64,000 nucleotides of DNA from Microbacterium lemovicicum (GCF_003991875.1 NZ_CP031423.1:2480001-2544000), one strand, 5' to 3'. Shown: positions 28,133 through 36,203, counted from the first letter of the stretch. Numbers and translations are program-made. The notes: generated by a model not told the origin, from the sequence alone.

Positions 28133-28903
28133 GTGCCCGTCCTCGTCGCCCGCATCCTGGGTCGCGTCCTGCGCGGTGCGATCGGGCTCATCCTGCGCGT
28201 GCGCCGGCCGCGGCCGATCCACCCGCACGGACTGCTGCTCAGAGGCGAGGTGGAGTGGATGCCGGGGGCACCGCGCTCCGGCATCGCCTGGGTGGACCAG
28301 GCCGCCGGCACACGCGCGGCGACGCGGGCCCGGGTGTCGCGCTCCGTCGGCCTGCCTTCCCTCCTGCCCGACGTCATCGGACTCGCGCTGCGCGTGGACA
28401 CGGGGGGCGGCGGCTTCGGCGACGTCGAGCTGGCCACCACCGGACGAGGGGTTCCGGGGAGGTTCCTGCTCCTCCCCCGCCTGACCGTGTCGCGGGCGAC
28501 CTTCGCCACGCTGTTGCCCTACCGCACGGACGGCGGCCCCGTGCACGTCTCCGCGCGCCGGTCGGGCCGGCGGCTCCCCGCCGACCTGGCCGCCCTCCGC
28601 CACGCGCTCGCCTCCGAGCCGCTGCGTCTGGAGCTGTCGTTCGCGCGCGGGTCGGGGCCGTGGCATCCGTTCGCCGTCGTCACGCTTCGCGTCGACCCCG
28701 ATCAGGACGATCGGACGCTGCGCTTCGACGCCGTCCGGCACGCGATCCCCGGCGCGCGCGCCTACGAGGCGGTGCGCCTGCTGCGCCAGCCGTCGTACCG
28801 GCTCGCGCAGGACGGTTCGGGCCGCACGACGAAGGCCCCCCGCGGGACGCGGAGGGCCTTCCTGGCACGGATCAGGGAGTGGGCATCCCGCCGTTCACGT
28901 TGA
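28133..28903 (+). CDS. Conserved-looking protein of unknown function
   Basis: 256 residues from GTG 28133 (a second GTG at 28097 would add 12). I do not recognise the family. Visible features are a basic N-terminus with a hydrophobic stretch (VARILGRVLRGAIGLIL), then IHPHGLLLRGEVEWM near 24-38, a pattern with His and Gly faintly like catalase-fold proteins, and a lipid- or heme-type beta-barrel-like middle. The C-terminus is basic. The last 32 nt overlap the convergent SDR gene, and a terminator-like hairpin lies inside its 3' coding part. Codon use matches neighbours. Confidence 0.55.
   Translation: MPVLVARILGRVLRGAIGLILRVRRPRPIHPHGLLLRGEVEWMPGAPRSGIAWVDQAAGTRAATRARVSRSVGLPSLLPDVIGLALRVDTGGGGFGDVELATTGRGVPGRFLLLPRLTVSRATFATLLPYRTDGGPVHVSARRSGRRLPADLAALRHALASEPLRLELSFARGSGPWHPFAVVTLRVDPDQDDRTLRFDAVRHAIPGARAYEAVRLLRQPSYRLAQDGSGRTTKAPRGTRRAFLARIREWASRRSR
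28831..28861 (-). terminator. Hairpin after the SDR gene
   Basis: GAAGGCCC-CCGCG arms of 14 bp with one mismatch close a GGA loop, 10 nt beyond the SDR stop. On the plus strand it falls inside the coding end of the gene at 28133. Confidence 0.65.
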
Positions 28904-29768
28904 GCGTCTCGCCCATGACGTAGCTGGACTCGGGCGACGCGAGGAACACGTATGCGGGGGCGAGCTCGGCCGGCTGGCCCATGCGTCCGAGCGGGGTGTC
29001 CTCGCCGAAGCTGTCGATCTTCTCCTGGGGCTGACCGTCGCTCACCTGCAGCGGGGTCCAGATCGGTCCGGGGGCGACTGCGTTCACGCGGATGCCCTTC
29101 GGCGCGAGCTGCTGGGCGAGCGCCTTGGTGAAGGCGTTGATGGTGGCCTTCGTCGAGGCGTAGTCCACCAGGATGTCCGACGGCGAGTACGCCTGGATCG
29201 ACGTGGTGTTGATGATGGCCGAGCCGGGCGTCAGGTGCGGCAGCGCGGCCTTGGTGATCCAGAACATAGCGTAGACGTTGGTCTTGAAGGTGTCGTCGAA
29301 CTGCTCGTCGGTCAGCGTGGTCAGGTCTTCGTTGAAGACCTGCTTGCCGCCGTTGTTCACGAGGATGTCGAGGCCGCCCAGACCCTCGACGGCCTGGGCC
29401 ACCAGGTCGCGGCAGTAGTCGGGATCGCGCAGGTCGCCCGGGATGGTGAGAACCGTGCGGCCCTCGTCGCGCACGAGGCCGGCGATGCGCGCGGCATCCT
29501 CCTCCTCCTCGGGCAGGTACGACAGCACGACGTCGGCGCCCTCGCGGGCGAAGGCGATCGCGGTGGCGGCTCCGATGCCGGAGTCTCCGCCGGTGATGAG
29601 CGCCTTCCGGCCGGTGAGGCGACCGGTGCCGCGGTAGGTCTTCTCGCCGAGGTCGGCGCGCGGCGTCATGTCGGCGTCGAGTCCGGGCTCGGGCTGGTGC
29701 TTGGCCTCGGGCTGGATGTCGGCGTACATGGCGGTGGGATCGGTGAAGGTGTACTGGTCCGTGGACAT
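28872..29768 (-). CDS. SDR-family oxidoreductase, general-stress type
   Basis: 298 residues from the ATG at 29768. A 50-residue N-terminal extension (QYTFTDPTAMYADIQPE) marks the YghA/YdaD/GsiB-like group of stress-induced glucose or ribitol dehydrogenase-like SDRs. Cofactor motif TGGDSGIG, NNGG near 135, catalytic serine in TTSIQAY and YASTK at the active site, then PGPIWTPL. It would oxidise or reduce an alcohol or carbonyl with NAD(P); substrate unknown. It lies 38 nt downstream of the GH15 gene, so both may be on one stress-regulated transcript. Confidence 0.92.
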   Translation of the reverse strand: MSTDQYTFTDPTAMYADIQPEAKHQPEPGLDADMTPRADLGEKTYRGTGRLTGRKALITGGDSGIGAATAIAFAREGADVVLSYLPEEEEDAARIAGLVRDEGRTVLTIPGDLRDPDYCRDLVAQAVEGLGGLDILVNNGGKQVFNEDLTTLTDEQFDDTFKTNVYAMFWITKAALPHLTPGSAIINTTSIQAYSPSDILVDYASTKATINAFTKALAQQLAPKGIRVNAVAPGPIWTPLQVSDGQPQEKIDSFGEDTPLGRMGQPAELAPAYVFLASPESSYVMGETLNVNGGMPTP

Positions 29769-29806
29769 TCGTCTCTTCTCTCGTCGGTGTTCAGGTCTGT
29801 GGCGAG

Positions 29807-31609
29807 TCAGGGGGTGAGTTCGTCGATCGTGAGCGCCGCCGTGATCAGGGCCAGGTGGCTGAGGCCCTGCGGCAGGTTGCCCCAGAAGGAGCCGTCGGCG
29901 GGGTCGATCATCTCGGCATAGAGGCCGACGTCGTTGGCGTCGTCCACGAGCGCGTCCATCGCCTCGACGGCCTCCTCGTGACGGCCGACGCAGGCGAGGG
30001 CGGCGGCACGCCAGAAGCCGCACGCGACGAAGGCGTACTCCTCCTTCTGCATGCCGGAGTAGCGGTAGAGGTGGTGGCCGGCGCCGAGCTCCTCGGTGAG
30101 CCGGTCGATCGTGGCCGACATCCGCTCGCCGCGGTCGAAGCCGCTGGGGGCGTGGAGCAGCACCGAGGCGTCCAACTCCGTGGTGTCGGGGTGCATGACG
30201 TACGCTCCGGCCGCCTCCGACCAGCAGTGCTCCGCCACCCAGGCCTCGATGCGGTCGCGCTCGACGCGCCAGCGCTCGGCGCTGCCGGGAATCTGGCCGA
30301 CCTCGGCGAGATGCACGGCGTCGCGCAGCGCCTGCCAGCAGCCCATCTTCGAGGAGGTGTAGTGGTGGTGCTCCGGAAGCTCCCACATGCCGGCATCCTC
30401 GTTGCGCCACACGTCGCACGTGCGATCGGCGATCTCGGCCAGCAGGCGGCTCGTGCCGATGTCGAGCACGTTGCCCGCATCGACGTACGTGCGGCAAATC
30501 GCGATGAGGTCTCCGTAGACGCCCAGCTGCAGCTGCCCCTGCGCCGGGTTGCCGGTGACGACGGGGCCGATGCCGCGCCATCCGTCGACGTCGTACTCCC
30601 GCGTGCCGTCGGGTACCGTGCCGTCGAGGCCGTAGAAGATGTGCAGCTCCGGCCCGTTCTCACGGATGGTCTGCAGCATCCACGACAGGGCGGCGTGCGT
30701 CTCCTCGCGGAGTCCGAAGCGCACGAGCGCGTGCACCGTGTATGCGAGATCCCGCACCCAGGCGAAGCGGTAGTCCCAGTTCTTGTCACCGCGCGGATTC
30801 TCGGGAAGCGACGTCGTGGCCGCTGCCGCGATCGCGCCGGTCGGGCTGTAGATGAGGAGCTTCAGCGCCAGCGCGCTGCGCTGGACGGCCGCGCGCCATG
30901 GGCCGTCGTACGAGAATTCCGACGACCAGTGCTCCCAGTTGGCGATGGTCCGGTCGATGCCGATGTCGACGTTCGCCGGGACGGGAACGTGCAGGGGCTC
31001 GTCGTGGGTGGCCACGATGATCAGGAGCGATCGCGACCCCTTCTCCGTGGCGAAGGCGCCGGCGATCTCGGCGACGCCGTCGGTGATGGCCTTCGGCCGG
31101 CCATGGCCCTCGCCGACGACGGCGATCGCGGTCTTCCCCGTACGGATCATCGGCCCCTGCGGCGTCTGGTCGATCCACGGCGAGGCGGTGCCGAGTGCCG
31201 TGCCGGGACGGACGTGCCAGCGGAAGCGGACCGCGCCGCTCACGCCGTCGATGCGCCTCGCGAGCTCGGCCCACGGCAACCGCCCGGCGATGCCGGTCAC
31301 GAGCGCGTCGGTGACCGTCGCGACGCCGTCCTCGGTGGTGAAGGTCGTGGTGAGCACGTTGGTGTCGGCGACGTAGGCGCGGGTGACGGTGTACTCGCCC
31401 ACCGGCTCGAGCTCGATGCACCCGCCGGTGTCGTCGTCGAGCAGCCGCGCGAAGACGGGCAGGGAGCCGAGATTGGGCACCGGCATCCAGTCGACCTGGC
31501 CACGCAGCCCGATGAGGGCGACCGTCCGGCCGTCGCCGATCGCGGCATAAGAGGAGAGGTCCTCCCCCGCGGGCTGACGGGACGAGGACGGCGTGGAGGA
31601 TCGGGACAC
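29807..31609 (-). CDS. Glycoside hydrolase family 15 (glucoamylase/trehalase-like)
   Basis: 600 residues from the GTG at 31609, chosen because TAGCGT lies 7 nt upstream; ATG 31639 would add 10 residues. GH15 enzymes invert and hydrolyse alpha-glucosides from non-reducing ends; in mycobacteria a close type is a trehalase. An N-terminal beta domain (YAAIGDGRTVALIGLRGQVDW) precedes the (alpha/alpha)6 barrel with NWDYRFAWVRD, NEDAGMWELPEHHHYTSSK carrying the acid Glu, and MQKEEYAFVACGFW carrying the base. The substrate could be trehalose, maltose or isomaltose. No signal peptide, so it is cytoplasmic. Confidence 0.9.
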   Translation of the reverse strand: MSRSSTPSSSRQPAGEDLSSYAAIGDGRTVALIGLRGQVDWMPVPNLGSLPVFARLLDDDTGGCIELEPVGEYTVTRAYVADTNVLTTTFTTEDGVATVTDALVTGIAGRLPWAELARRIDGVSGAVRFRWHVRPGTALGTASPWIDQTPQGPMIRTGKTAIAVVGEGHGRPKAITDGVAEIAGAFATEKGSRSLLIIVATHDEPLHVPVPANVDIGIDRTIANWEHWSSEFSYDGPWRAAVQRSALALKLLIYSPTGAIAAAATTSLPENPRGDKNWDYRFAWVRDLAYTVHALVRFGLREETHAALSWMLQTIRENGPELHIFYGLDGTVPDGTREYDVDGWRGIGPVVTGNPAQGQLQLGVYGDLIAICRTYVDAGNVLDIGTSRLLAEIADRTCDVWRNEDAGMWELPEHHHYTSSKMGCWQALRDAVHLAEVGQIPGSAERWRVERDRIEAWVAEHCWSEAAGAYVMHPDTTELDASVLLHAPSGFDRGERMSATIDRLTEELGAGHHLYRYSGMQKEEYAFVACGFWRAAALACVGRHEEAVEAMDALVDDANDVGLYAEMIDPADGSFWGNLPQGLSHLALITAALTIDELTP

Positions 31610-31616
31610 GCTTGTC

Positions 31617-31622
31617 ACGCTA
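31617..31622 (-). promoter_or_regulatory. -10 box of GH15 gene, leaderless
   Basis: TAGCGT ends 7 nt before GTG 31609. This decides the start. Confidence 0.5.
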
Positions 31623-31643
31623 GGCGCGCCGCGCGACATGGTC

Positions 31644-31744
31644 GGGGCCTTGCGCGCGGAGGCCGCGTGGGGCATCCTGCACGTGACACGCCGCGCGGCA
31701 GGTTTGGGGCCCTGCGCGCGGCGGCCGCGTGGAGCATCCCGCAC
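31644..31744. repeat. 39-bp direct repeat pair, period 62
   Basis: Copies at 31644-31682 and 31706-31744 agree at 35 of 39 positions (GGGGCC, TGCGCGCGG, GGCCGCGTGG, GCATCC). They fill the gap between the GH15 start and the small acidic protein gene. Confidence 0.65.
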
Positions 31745-31751
31745 TCGCAGT

Positions 31752-31946
31752 TCAGCCGCCGGACGGATTGTCAACGGGCTGTCCGCCGTCGTCGGTCGAC
31801 TCTTCGCCGGCACCGCTCGCATCGGTCTCGCCCGTGTAAGTGCTCTCGGGCGTCTGCGGGTCTTCCGGTGCTCCGCCCGAGGCCGTGTCGGCTTCGGTGT
31901 CGGCTCCGGGATCGCCCTTAAGATTCGCGTCAGCGTGGTCGCTCAT
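31752..31946 (-). CDS. Small acidic disordered protein
   Basis: 64 residues, composed almost wholly of Asp, Glu, Gly, Ser, Thr, Pro and Ala with no hydrophobic core, so it is probably unfolded. It is accepted as a gene because a near-perfect AAAGGAGG ribosome site lies 6 nt before the ATG. It ends QPVDNPSGG. I do not recognise a family. Position among stress-type genes (GH15, SDR, an 84-residue protein) suggests a stress-induced hydrophilic protein, which is inference only. Confidence 0.65.
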   Translation of the reverse strand: MSDHADANLKGDPGADTEADTASGGAPEDPQTPESTYTGETDASGAGEESTDDGGQPVDNPSGG

Positions 31947-32087
31947 GTCGACCTCCTTTCGATGGAGATGTCAGTGTGCGTCGACAGCGGCGCGATGGTC
32001 GAGACGCTTGACCTCGAGACGGGAGTCTGATCGGATGCGGCGGACCGGGGGCGGACGCTTCTCGCCGACCGAGTCCGGCCGTGCGTG

Positions 32088-32106
32088 TCAGAACGTGCGT
32101 TTCTGA
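32088..32106 (-). terminator. Weak hairpin
   Basis: TCAGAA and TTCTGA pair across a 7-nt loop, 10 nt past the stop of the 84-residue gene. The stem is short and AT-richer than its surroundings. Confidence 0.35.
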
Positions 32107-32115
32107 TGGTGCGCG

Positions 32116-32370
32116 TCAGCAGGCGACCGCGTCGGAGCCGCCGACGAGGTCGTGGCGGTCGTCGTCGCTGAGCCGGTCGGCCTCGCCCACGGCACAGCCC
32201 GCGGCGCGCTCGATCTCGCGCAGCACCCGCGACGGGAACGGGCCGTCGAGGTCGCGGAGGATCGCATGCCGGGCGCCGTCCGTGAGGTGCGGCCACCACT
32301 GCGCAAAGGGCGGCAGCACGGCGGATGAGGCGCCGTCCACGGTGTCGGCCAGGGTGGCGGTGCGGTGCAT
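32116..32370 (-). CDS. Small protein of unknown function
   Basis: 84 residues from the ATG at 32370, preceded by GGGAGGAGG, a very strong ribosome site. It contains PPFAQWWPHLTDGARHAILRD and a helical second half LREIERAAGC, ending LSDDDRHDLVGGSDAVAC. Two cysteines. I do not recognise a family. The 13-nt element TCCGGGGTTGACA about 45 nt upstream is shared with the DUF3140 gene at 50595, hinting at joint control. Confidence 0.65.
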   Translation of the reverse strand: MHRTATLADTVDGASSAVLPPFAQWWPHLTDGARHAILRDLDGPFPSRVLREIERAAGCAVGEADRLSDDDRHDLVGGSDAVAC

Positions 32371-32414
32371 GACGACCTCCTCCCCCGACTGTGCACCGGC
32401 TCGGCGGCGAGCGT

Positions 32415-32427
32415 TCCGGGGTTGACA
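32415..32427 (-). promoter_or_regulatory. Shared upstream element, copy 1
   Basis: TCCGGGGTTGACA on the plus strand (TGTCAACCCCGGA in the gene's direction), 45 nt before the ATG at 32370. The identical 13 nt occur at 50629-50641. Confidence 0.4.
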
Positions 32428-32450
32428 ACTCACCCGCAGTACGTGTGGGG

Positions 32451-33032
32451 TCAGTCGTCGCGGAAGTCGTCCGGGTCGACGTCGTCGAGGAAGCGCTTGA
32501 ATTCGTCGACGCGCGCCTCGGCGTCGGGGGCGGTGATGGCGGGGGTCGCCGTCGGCATGCCCGCGGCCTCCTCCTCATCGTCGCCGTCGTCGTCGTCGTC
32601 GGTGACGGTGTCGGGGATCCCCGCCTCCTCCAGCACCGCCGTGGACACCCAGATGGGCGCCTCCGTGCGCGAGGCGAGCGCCAGCGCGTCGGACGGACGG
32701 GCGTCCAGCCGGCGGACGCCGGACGATGCGGACAGGACCACTTCGGCGAAGAACGTGCCGTCCTCGATGCGGACGATCTCCACCTCATCGACGGTCGCGC
32801 CGAGCGAGTCGAGCATGTCGCGCATGAGGTCGTGCGCGAGTGGGCGTGGTGCGCGCGCGCCCTGGACCGCCACCAGGATCGACGTCGCCTCCTGCTCGCC
32901 GATCCAGATCGGCAGGATGAGGCCCTCGTCCTCCTCGTCGGCCAGCGGCTTGAGCAGGATCACGTGCTGCCCGGAGCCGTCGACGGCGACGCCGGCGACC
33001 CGCACCCGCACTCGCTCTCCGCCCGCGCTCAT
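32451..33032 (-). CDS. DUF151 / bifunctional nuclease-like protein
   Basis: 193 residues. The DUF151 domain covers about 1-135 with LPIWIGEQEATSI near 40-52, HDLMRDMLDSLGA and ARPSDALALASR near 111-122. A plant homologue has nuclease activity; bacterial function is unsettled. A very acidic tail (DDDDDGDDEEEAAG) and a helical end DEFKRFLDDVDPDDF follow. The ATG at 33032 has TAGCAT at 33039-33044, 6 nt upstream, so the message is probably leaderless. It is divergent from the LLM oxidoreductase gene. Confidence 0.92.
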   Translation of the reverse strand: MSAGGERVRVRVAGVAVDGSGQHVILLKPLADEEDEGLILPIWIGEQEATSILVAVQGARAPRPLAHDLMRDMLDSLGATVDEVEIVRIEDGTFFAEVVLSASSGVRRLDARPSDALALASRTEAPIWVSTAVLEEAGIPDTVTDDDDDGDDEEEAAGMPTATPAITAPDAEARVDEFKRFLDDVDPDDFRDD

Positions 33033-33038
33033 GGGGCC

Positions 33039-33044
33039 ATGCTA
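33039..33044 (-). promoter_or_regulatory. -10 box of DUF151 gene, leaderless
   Basis: TAGCAT ends 6 nt before the ATG at 33032. Confidence 0.5.
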
Positions 33045-33101
33045 GAACGCGCCGACGCCACGGTGCCCGGCGCTGGGCGGTCCGGAGACGGCGTGATCCC
33101 G

Positions 33102-33125
33102 GCATCCATTCACAGGAATGGATGC
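33102..33125. promoter_or_regulatory. Operator-like palindrome before the LLM gene
   Basis: GCATCCATTC and GAATGGATGC form perfect 10-bp arms around ACAG. A further GCATCCAT half-site is at 33141-33148. The palindrome covers the -35 region of the promoter whose -10 is TACCGT (33134-33139), the layout expected of a repressor site. Confidence 0.55.
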
Positions 33126-33149
33126 TGCGGCGATACCGTTGCATCCATC

Positions 33150-34175
33150 ATGGAACGATTCGGCACCCTGTCCTTCGGACACTACGGACCCCTCGGCAAC
33201 GGCCGCCAGCTGACCGCGGGCGACTCGATGCTGCAGGCGATCGACCTCGCGCAGGGCATGGACGACCTGGGCGTGGACGGCGCGTACTTCCGCGTGCACC
33301 ACTTCGCCCGGCAGCAGGCCGCGCCCATGCCGCTGCTGGCTGCGATCGCGGCCCGCACGCGCCGCATCGAGGTCGGCACCGGCGTCATCGACATGCGCTA
33401 CGAGAACCCGCTGTACCTCGCGGAGGAGGCAGCCGCGGTCGACCTCATCAGCGACGGGCGACTCGCCCTCGGCGTGAGCCGGGGGTCACCCGAGACGGTC
33501 ACGCGCGGCTACGAGACCTTCGGCTACACCGCCGGGGATGAGCGCGGCGCCGATCTCGCACGTGAGCACTTCGACCTGTTCCTGCGGGCCGTCGAGGGCG
33601 AGGGACTCGCCGAGCGCGACCCCCTGAGCCCGTTCGGCGGCGGGTCGGGACGGCAGCGCATCGAACCGCACTCCCCGGGACTGCGCTCGCGGATCTGGTG
33701 GGGAGCGGGAAACCGCGACTCCGCCGAATGGGCGGGCCGCATGGGCGTCAACCTGATGTCCTCGACGCTGCTCACCTCCGCCGACGGACGGCCGTTCGAC
33801 ATCCTCCAGGCGGAGCAGATCGACGCGTTCCGGGCCACCTGGAGCGCCGCAGGACACGAGGGCACCCCGCGTACATCGGTGAGCCGCTCGATCTTCCCGC
33901 TCACCACGGCCGAGGACCACATGTACTTCGGCGGCCGCCAGGACGGCGATCAGATCGGCATCATCGACGGCATGCGCTCGACCTTCGGCAAGACCTATGC
34001 CGCGGAGCCCGACGAGCTCATCGAGCAGCTGAAGAACGACGCGGCGATCGCCACGGCCGACACGCTCATGCTGACGATCCCGTCCCAGCTCGGCGTCGCG
34101 TTCAACCTAAGGATCGTCGAGTCGTTCGCGAAGTACGTCGCTCCGGCCCTCGGCTGGGTCGGCACGCGGGTCTGA
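33150..34175 (+). CDS. LLM-class flavin-dependent oxidoreductase
   Basis: 341 residues, a luciferase-like TIM barrel using FMN or F420. Features are LSFGHYGPLGNGRQLT at the N-terminus, RTRRIEVGTGVIDMRYENPLYLAEEAAAVD near 75-103 and ISDGRLALGVSRGSPE. The cofactor is not certain. The ATG at 33150 is 10 nt after TACCGT, so the leader is nearly absent. The strong palindrome upstream suggests control by a local repressor that is not encoded next to it. It ends convergently with the unusual SDR. Confidence 0.92.
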   Translation: MERFGTLSFGHYGPLGNGRQLTAGDSMLQAIDLAQGMDDLGVDGAYFRVHHFARQQAAPMPLLAAIAARTRRIEVGTGVIDMRYENPLYLAEEAAAVDLISDGRLALGVSRGSPETVTRGYETFGYTAGDERGADLAREHFDLFLRAVEGEGLAERDPLSPFGGGSGRQRIEPHSPGLRSRIWWGAGNRDSAEWAGRMGVNLMSSTLLTSADGRPFDILQAEQIDAFRATWSAAGHEGTPRTSVSRSIFPLTTAEDHMYFGGRQDGDQIGIIDGMRSTFGKTYAAEPDELIEQLKNDAAIATADTLMLTIPSQLGVAFNLRIVESFAKYVAPALGWVGTRV

Positions 34176-34189
34176 CCAGACGCTTCTCG

Positions 34190-34219
34190 CGCGCCCGGCT
34201 TCACCAGGAGCCGGGCGCG
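34190..34219. terminator. Hairpin between LLM and SDR genes
   Basis: CGCGCCCGGCT and AGCCGGGCGCG form an 11-bp stem with an 8-nt loop. It includes the SDR stop codon, so both convergent genes share it. Confidence 0.65.
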
Positions 34220-35706
34220 TAGTCCTTGAGGAAGACGCCGAAGAGATCCTCGCCGGACTCGCCGCGCACGATCGGGTCGTAGACCCGGGCGGCGCCGTCG
34301 ACGAGATCGAGCGGGGCGTGGAAGCCCTCCTCGGCCAGCCGCACCTTCGTGTGGTGCGGGCGCTCGTCGGTGATCCAGCCGGTGTCGACGGCGGTCATCA
34401 GGATGCGGTCGCTCTCGAACATCTCGCGGGCGCTCGTGCGCGTGAGCATGTTGAGGCCGGCCTTCGCCATGTTGGTGTGAGGATGCCCCGGGCCCTTGTA
34501 CCCGCGACCGAAGACGCCCTCCATCGCCGAGACGTTCACGATGTACGTGCGCCGCGCGGACGACGAAGCGAGCGACGAGCGCAGGCGCGACACGAGCAGG
34601 AACGGTGCGGTCATGTTCGCCAGCTGCACCTCGAGCATCTCGAGGGGCTCGACCTCGTCGACGCTCTGCGTCCAGCTGTTGACGTGATGCTCGTCGGGGA
34701 GCAGCCCGCCGGCGTCGATCGCGGTGCCGGCCGCGAGCCGCTCGAGTGACGACGACCCCGCCGCCATCGCCTCGGCGGTGAGCTGGTCCGCTGTGCGGGC
34801 AGCCGAGGCGAGGATCGGATGGCTCGAGACGGACTGCGCCAGCGCCAGCGGGTGCGCGTCGTTCGTGTGCCCGAACGTGAGCAGCTTCGGAAGCGGGCCG
34901 GACGGCAGGGGCGCGAGCTCCGCATCGACGAGCGGCTTGTAGGCGCCCGCCGAGCGTCGCACGGTCTGCGCCGCGTTGTTGATGAGGATGTCCAGCGGTC
35001 CGTCGGCGGCGACGGCGTCGGCGAGCGCGATCACCTGCGCGGGGTCGCGGAGATCGATGCCGACGACCTTGAGGCGGTGGATCCACTCGCCCGCGTCGGG
35101 GAGGGCGGTGAACCGGCGCACCGCGTCGCGCGGGAATCGCGTGGTGATCGTGGTGTGCGCGCCGTCGCGCAGCAGACGCAGGGCGATGTACATGCCGATC
35201 TTGGCGCGTCCGCCCGTGAGGAGCGCGCGCCGGCCTGTCAGGTCGGTGCGGGCATCCCGCTTCTCGTGACTCAGCGTCGCGCAATCCGGGCAGAGCTGGT
35301 GGTAGAACGCGTCGACGACCGTGTACGGCTTCTTGCAGATGTAGCAGCCGCGCGCCTTGATCAGCTCGCCCGCGGTCGGGGTCGCCTGACGCGCGGCGAG
35401 CGGGATGCCGCGGGTCTCGTCGTCTATGCGGTCGGGTGCACCCGTCGCGGTCGCGGCGACCACGGCGCGGTCGGCCGCGGCGATGCGCGCGCGCTTCGCC
35501 AGACGGCCGAGCCGTTTGACGTCCTTGTACATCTTCCCCGTCGCCCGGCGGAGGGCGATGTAGTCGGGATGCTCGGCGTCGAGGTCGGCCACGGCGTCGA
35601 TGACCCGCAGCGCGACGGCCAGCTCCTCCGGCGAGAAGGAGGCGACGGCTGCGGCGTCAGCGGGGTCGTCGGTGGACGAGGCGGCGAGGACCGAGTCGGA
35701 AGGCAC
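34201..35706 (-). CDS. Large SDR-like protein with C4 zinc-knuckle, catalytic Tyr absent
   Basis: 501 residues, twice a normal SDR. Residues 1-115 are helical (EELAVALRVIDAVADLD). A zinc-ribbon-like C-x2-C-x14-C-x2-C uses Cys121, 124, 139 and 142. The Rossmann part starts at 156 with TGGRAKIG (164-171), NNAA near 243 and a 90-residue insertion before NVSAMEG (Ser393). The YxxxK site is replaced by TNMAK (Thr411-Lys415), so the classical tyrosine is missing. It may use another acid or act non-catalytically. The GTG start has TAGAAT 5 nt upstream, so it is probably leaderless. Substrate unknown. Confidence 0.85.
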   Translation of the reverse strand: MPSDSVLAASSTDDPADAAAVASFSPEELAVALRVIDAVADLDAEHPDYIALRRATGKMYKDVKRLGRLAKRARIAAADRAVVAATATGAPDRIDDETRGIPLAARQATPTAGELIKARGCYICKKPYTVVDAFYHQLCPDCATLSHEKRDARTDLTGRRALLTGGRAKIGMYIALRLLRDGAHTTITTRFPRDAVRRFTALPDAGEWIHRLKVVGIDLRDPAQVIALADAVAADGPLDILINNAAQTVRRSAGAYKPLVDAELAPLPSGPLPKLLTFGHTNDAHPLALAQSVSSHPILASAARTADQLTAEAMAAGSSSLERLAAGTAIDAGGLLPDEHHVNSWTQSVDEVEPLEMLEVQLANMTAPFLLVSRLRSSLASSSARRTYIVNVSAMEGVFGRGYKGPGHPHTNMAKAGLNMLTRTSAREMFESDRILMTAVDTGWITDERPHHTKVRLAEEGFHAPLDLVDGAARVYDPIVRGESGEDLFGVFLKDYAPGSW

Positions 35707-35711
35707 AGATG

Positions 35712-35717
35712 ATTCTA
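35712..35717 (-). promoter_or_regulatory. -10 box of the unusual SDR, leaderless
   Basis: TAGAAT lies 5 nt before GTG 35706, overlapping the NUDIX stop region. Confidence 0.5.
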
Positions 35718-36203
35718 TCGGAGGCCTTCCTGTGACCTTCCGGCGCGCAGCGCCTCGGTGAGCACCGAGCGGACGCCCTCGGGGTCGAAGTCCTCCCCCG
35801 GGGCCTCGAGCTCGTCGAGCGCGAACCAGCGGACGCCGACGATGTCGTCCTTCTCACTGTCGGTCCAGTCCGCATCCGACAGCTCGAAGCGCGGGGTGCG
35901 CAGCAGGAAGTACGTGGCCTCGCGCACCTGGTACTCCTCGGCGGGCGGGAGCGCGATGCGTCGGAACGCGACGGGATCACCGAGCGCCGCGGCGTCCGTC
36001 AGCGTCAAGCCCGTCTCTTCGAAGAGCTCCCGCACTGCGGCGGCGCGCTCGTCCTCCCCCGGATCGATGCCGCCGCCGGGTGTGAGCCAGCGGGCGGGGA
36101 GAGTGCGCTGTCCCCAGTGCGTCTTCATCAGCAGGACCGACCCGCCCTCGTCGAGGACGAGGATGCGGGCGGTCCTGCGGACGCGCGGCTCGCCGGTGCT
36201 CAC
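35715..36203 (-). CDS. NUDIX hydrolase
   Basis: 162 residues from GTG 36203, which overlaps the aldo/keto reductase stop as GTGA, so translation is coupled. The Nudix box is visible as GGGIDPGEDERAAAVRELFE then ETGL (GX5EX7REUXEEXGU). Such enzymes hydrolyse nucleoside diphosphates linked to another group, often damaged nucleotides. The N-terminal strand ILVLDEGGSVLLMKTHWG and C-terminal acidic WTDSEKDDIVGVRWF suggest a general house-cleaning member. Substrate unknown. Confidence 0.92.
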   Translation of the reverse strand: MSTGEPRVRRTARILVLDEGGSVLLMKTHWGQRTLPARWLTPGGGIDPGEDERAAAVRELFEETGLTLTDAAALGDPVAFRRIALPPAEEYQVREATYFLLRTPRFELSDADWTDSEKDDIVGVRWFALDELEAPGEDFDPEGVRSVLTEALRAGRSQEGLR

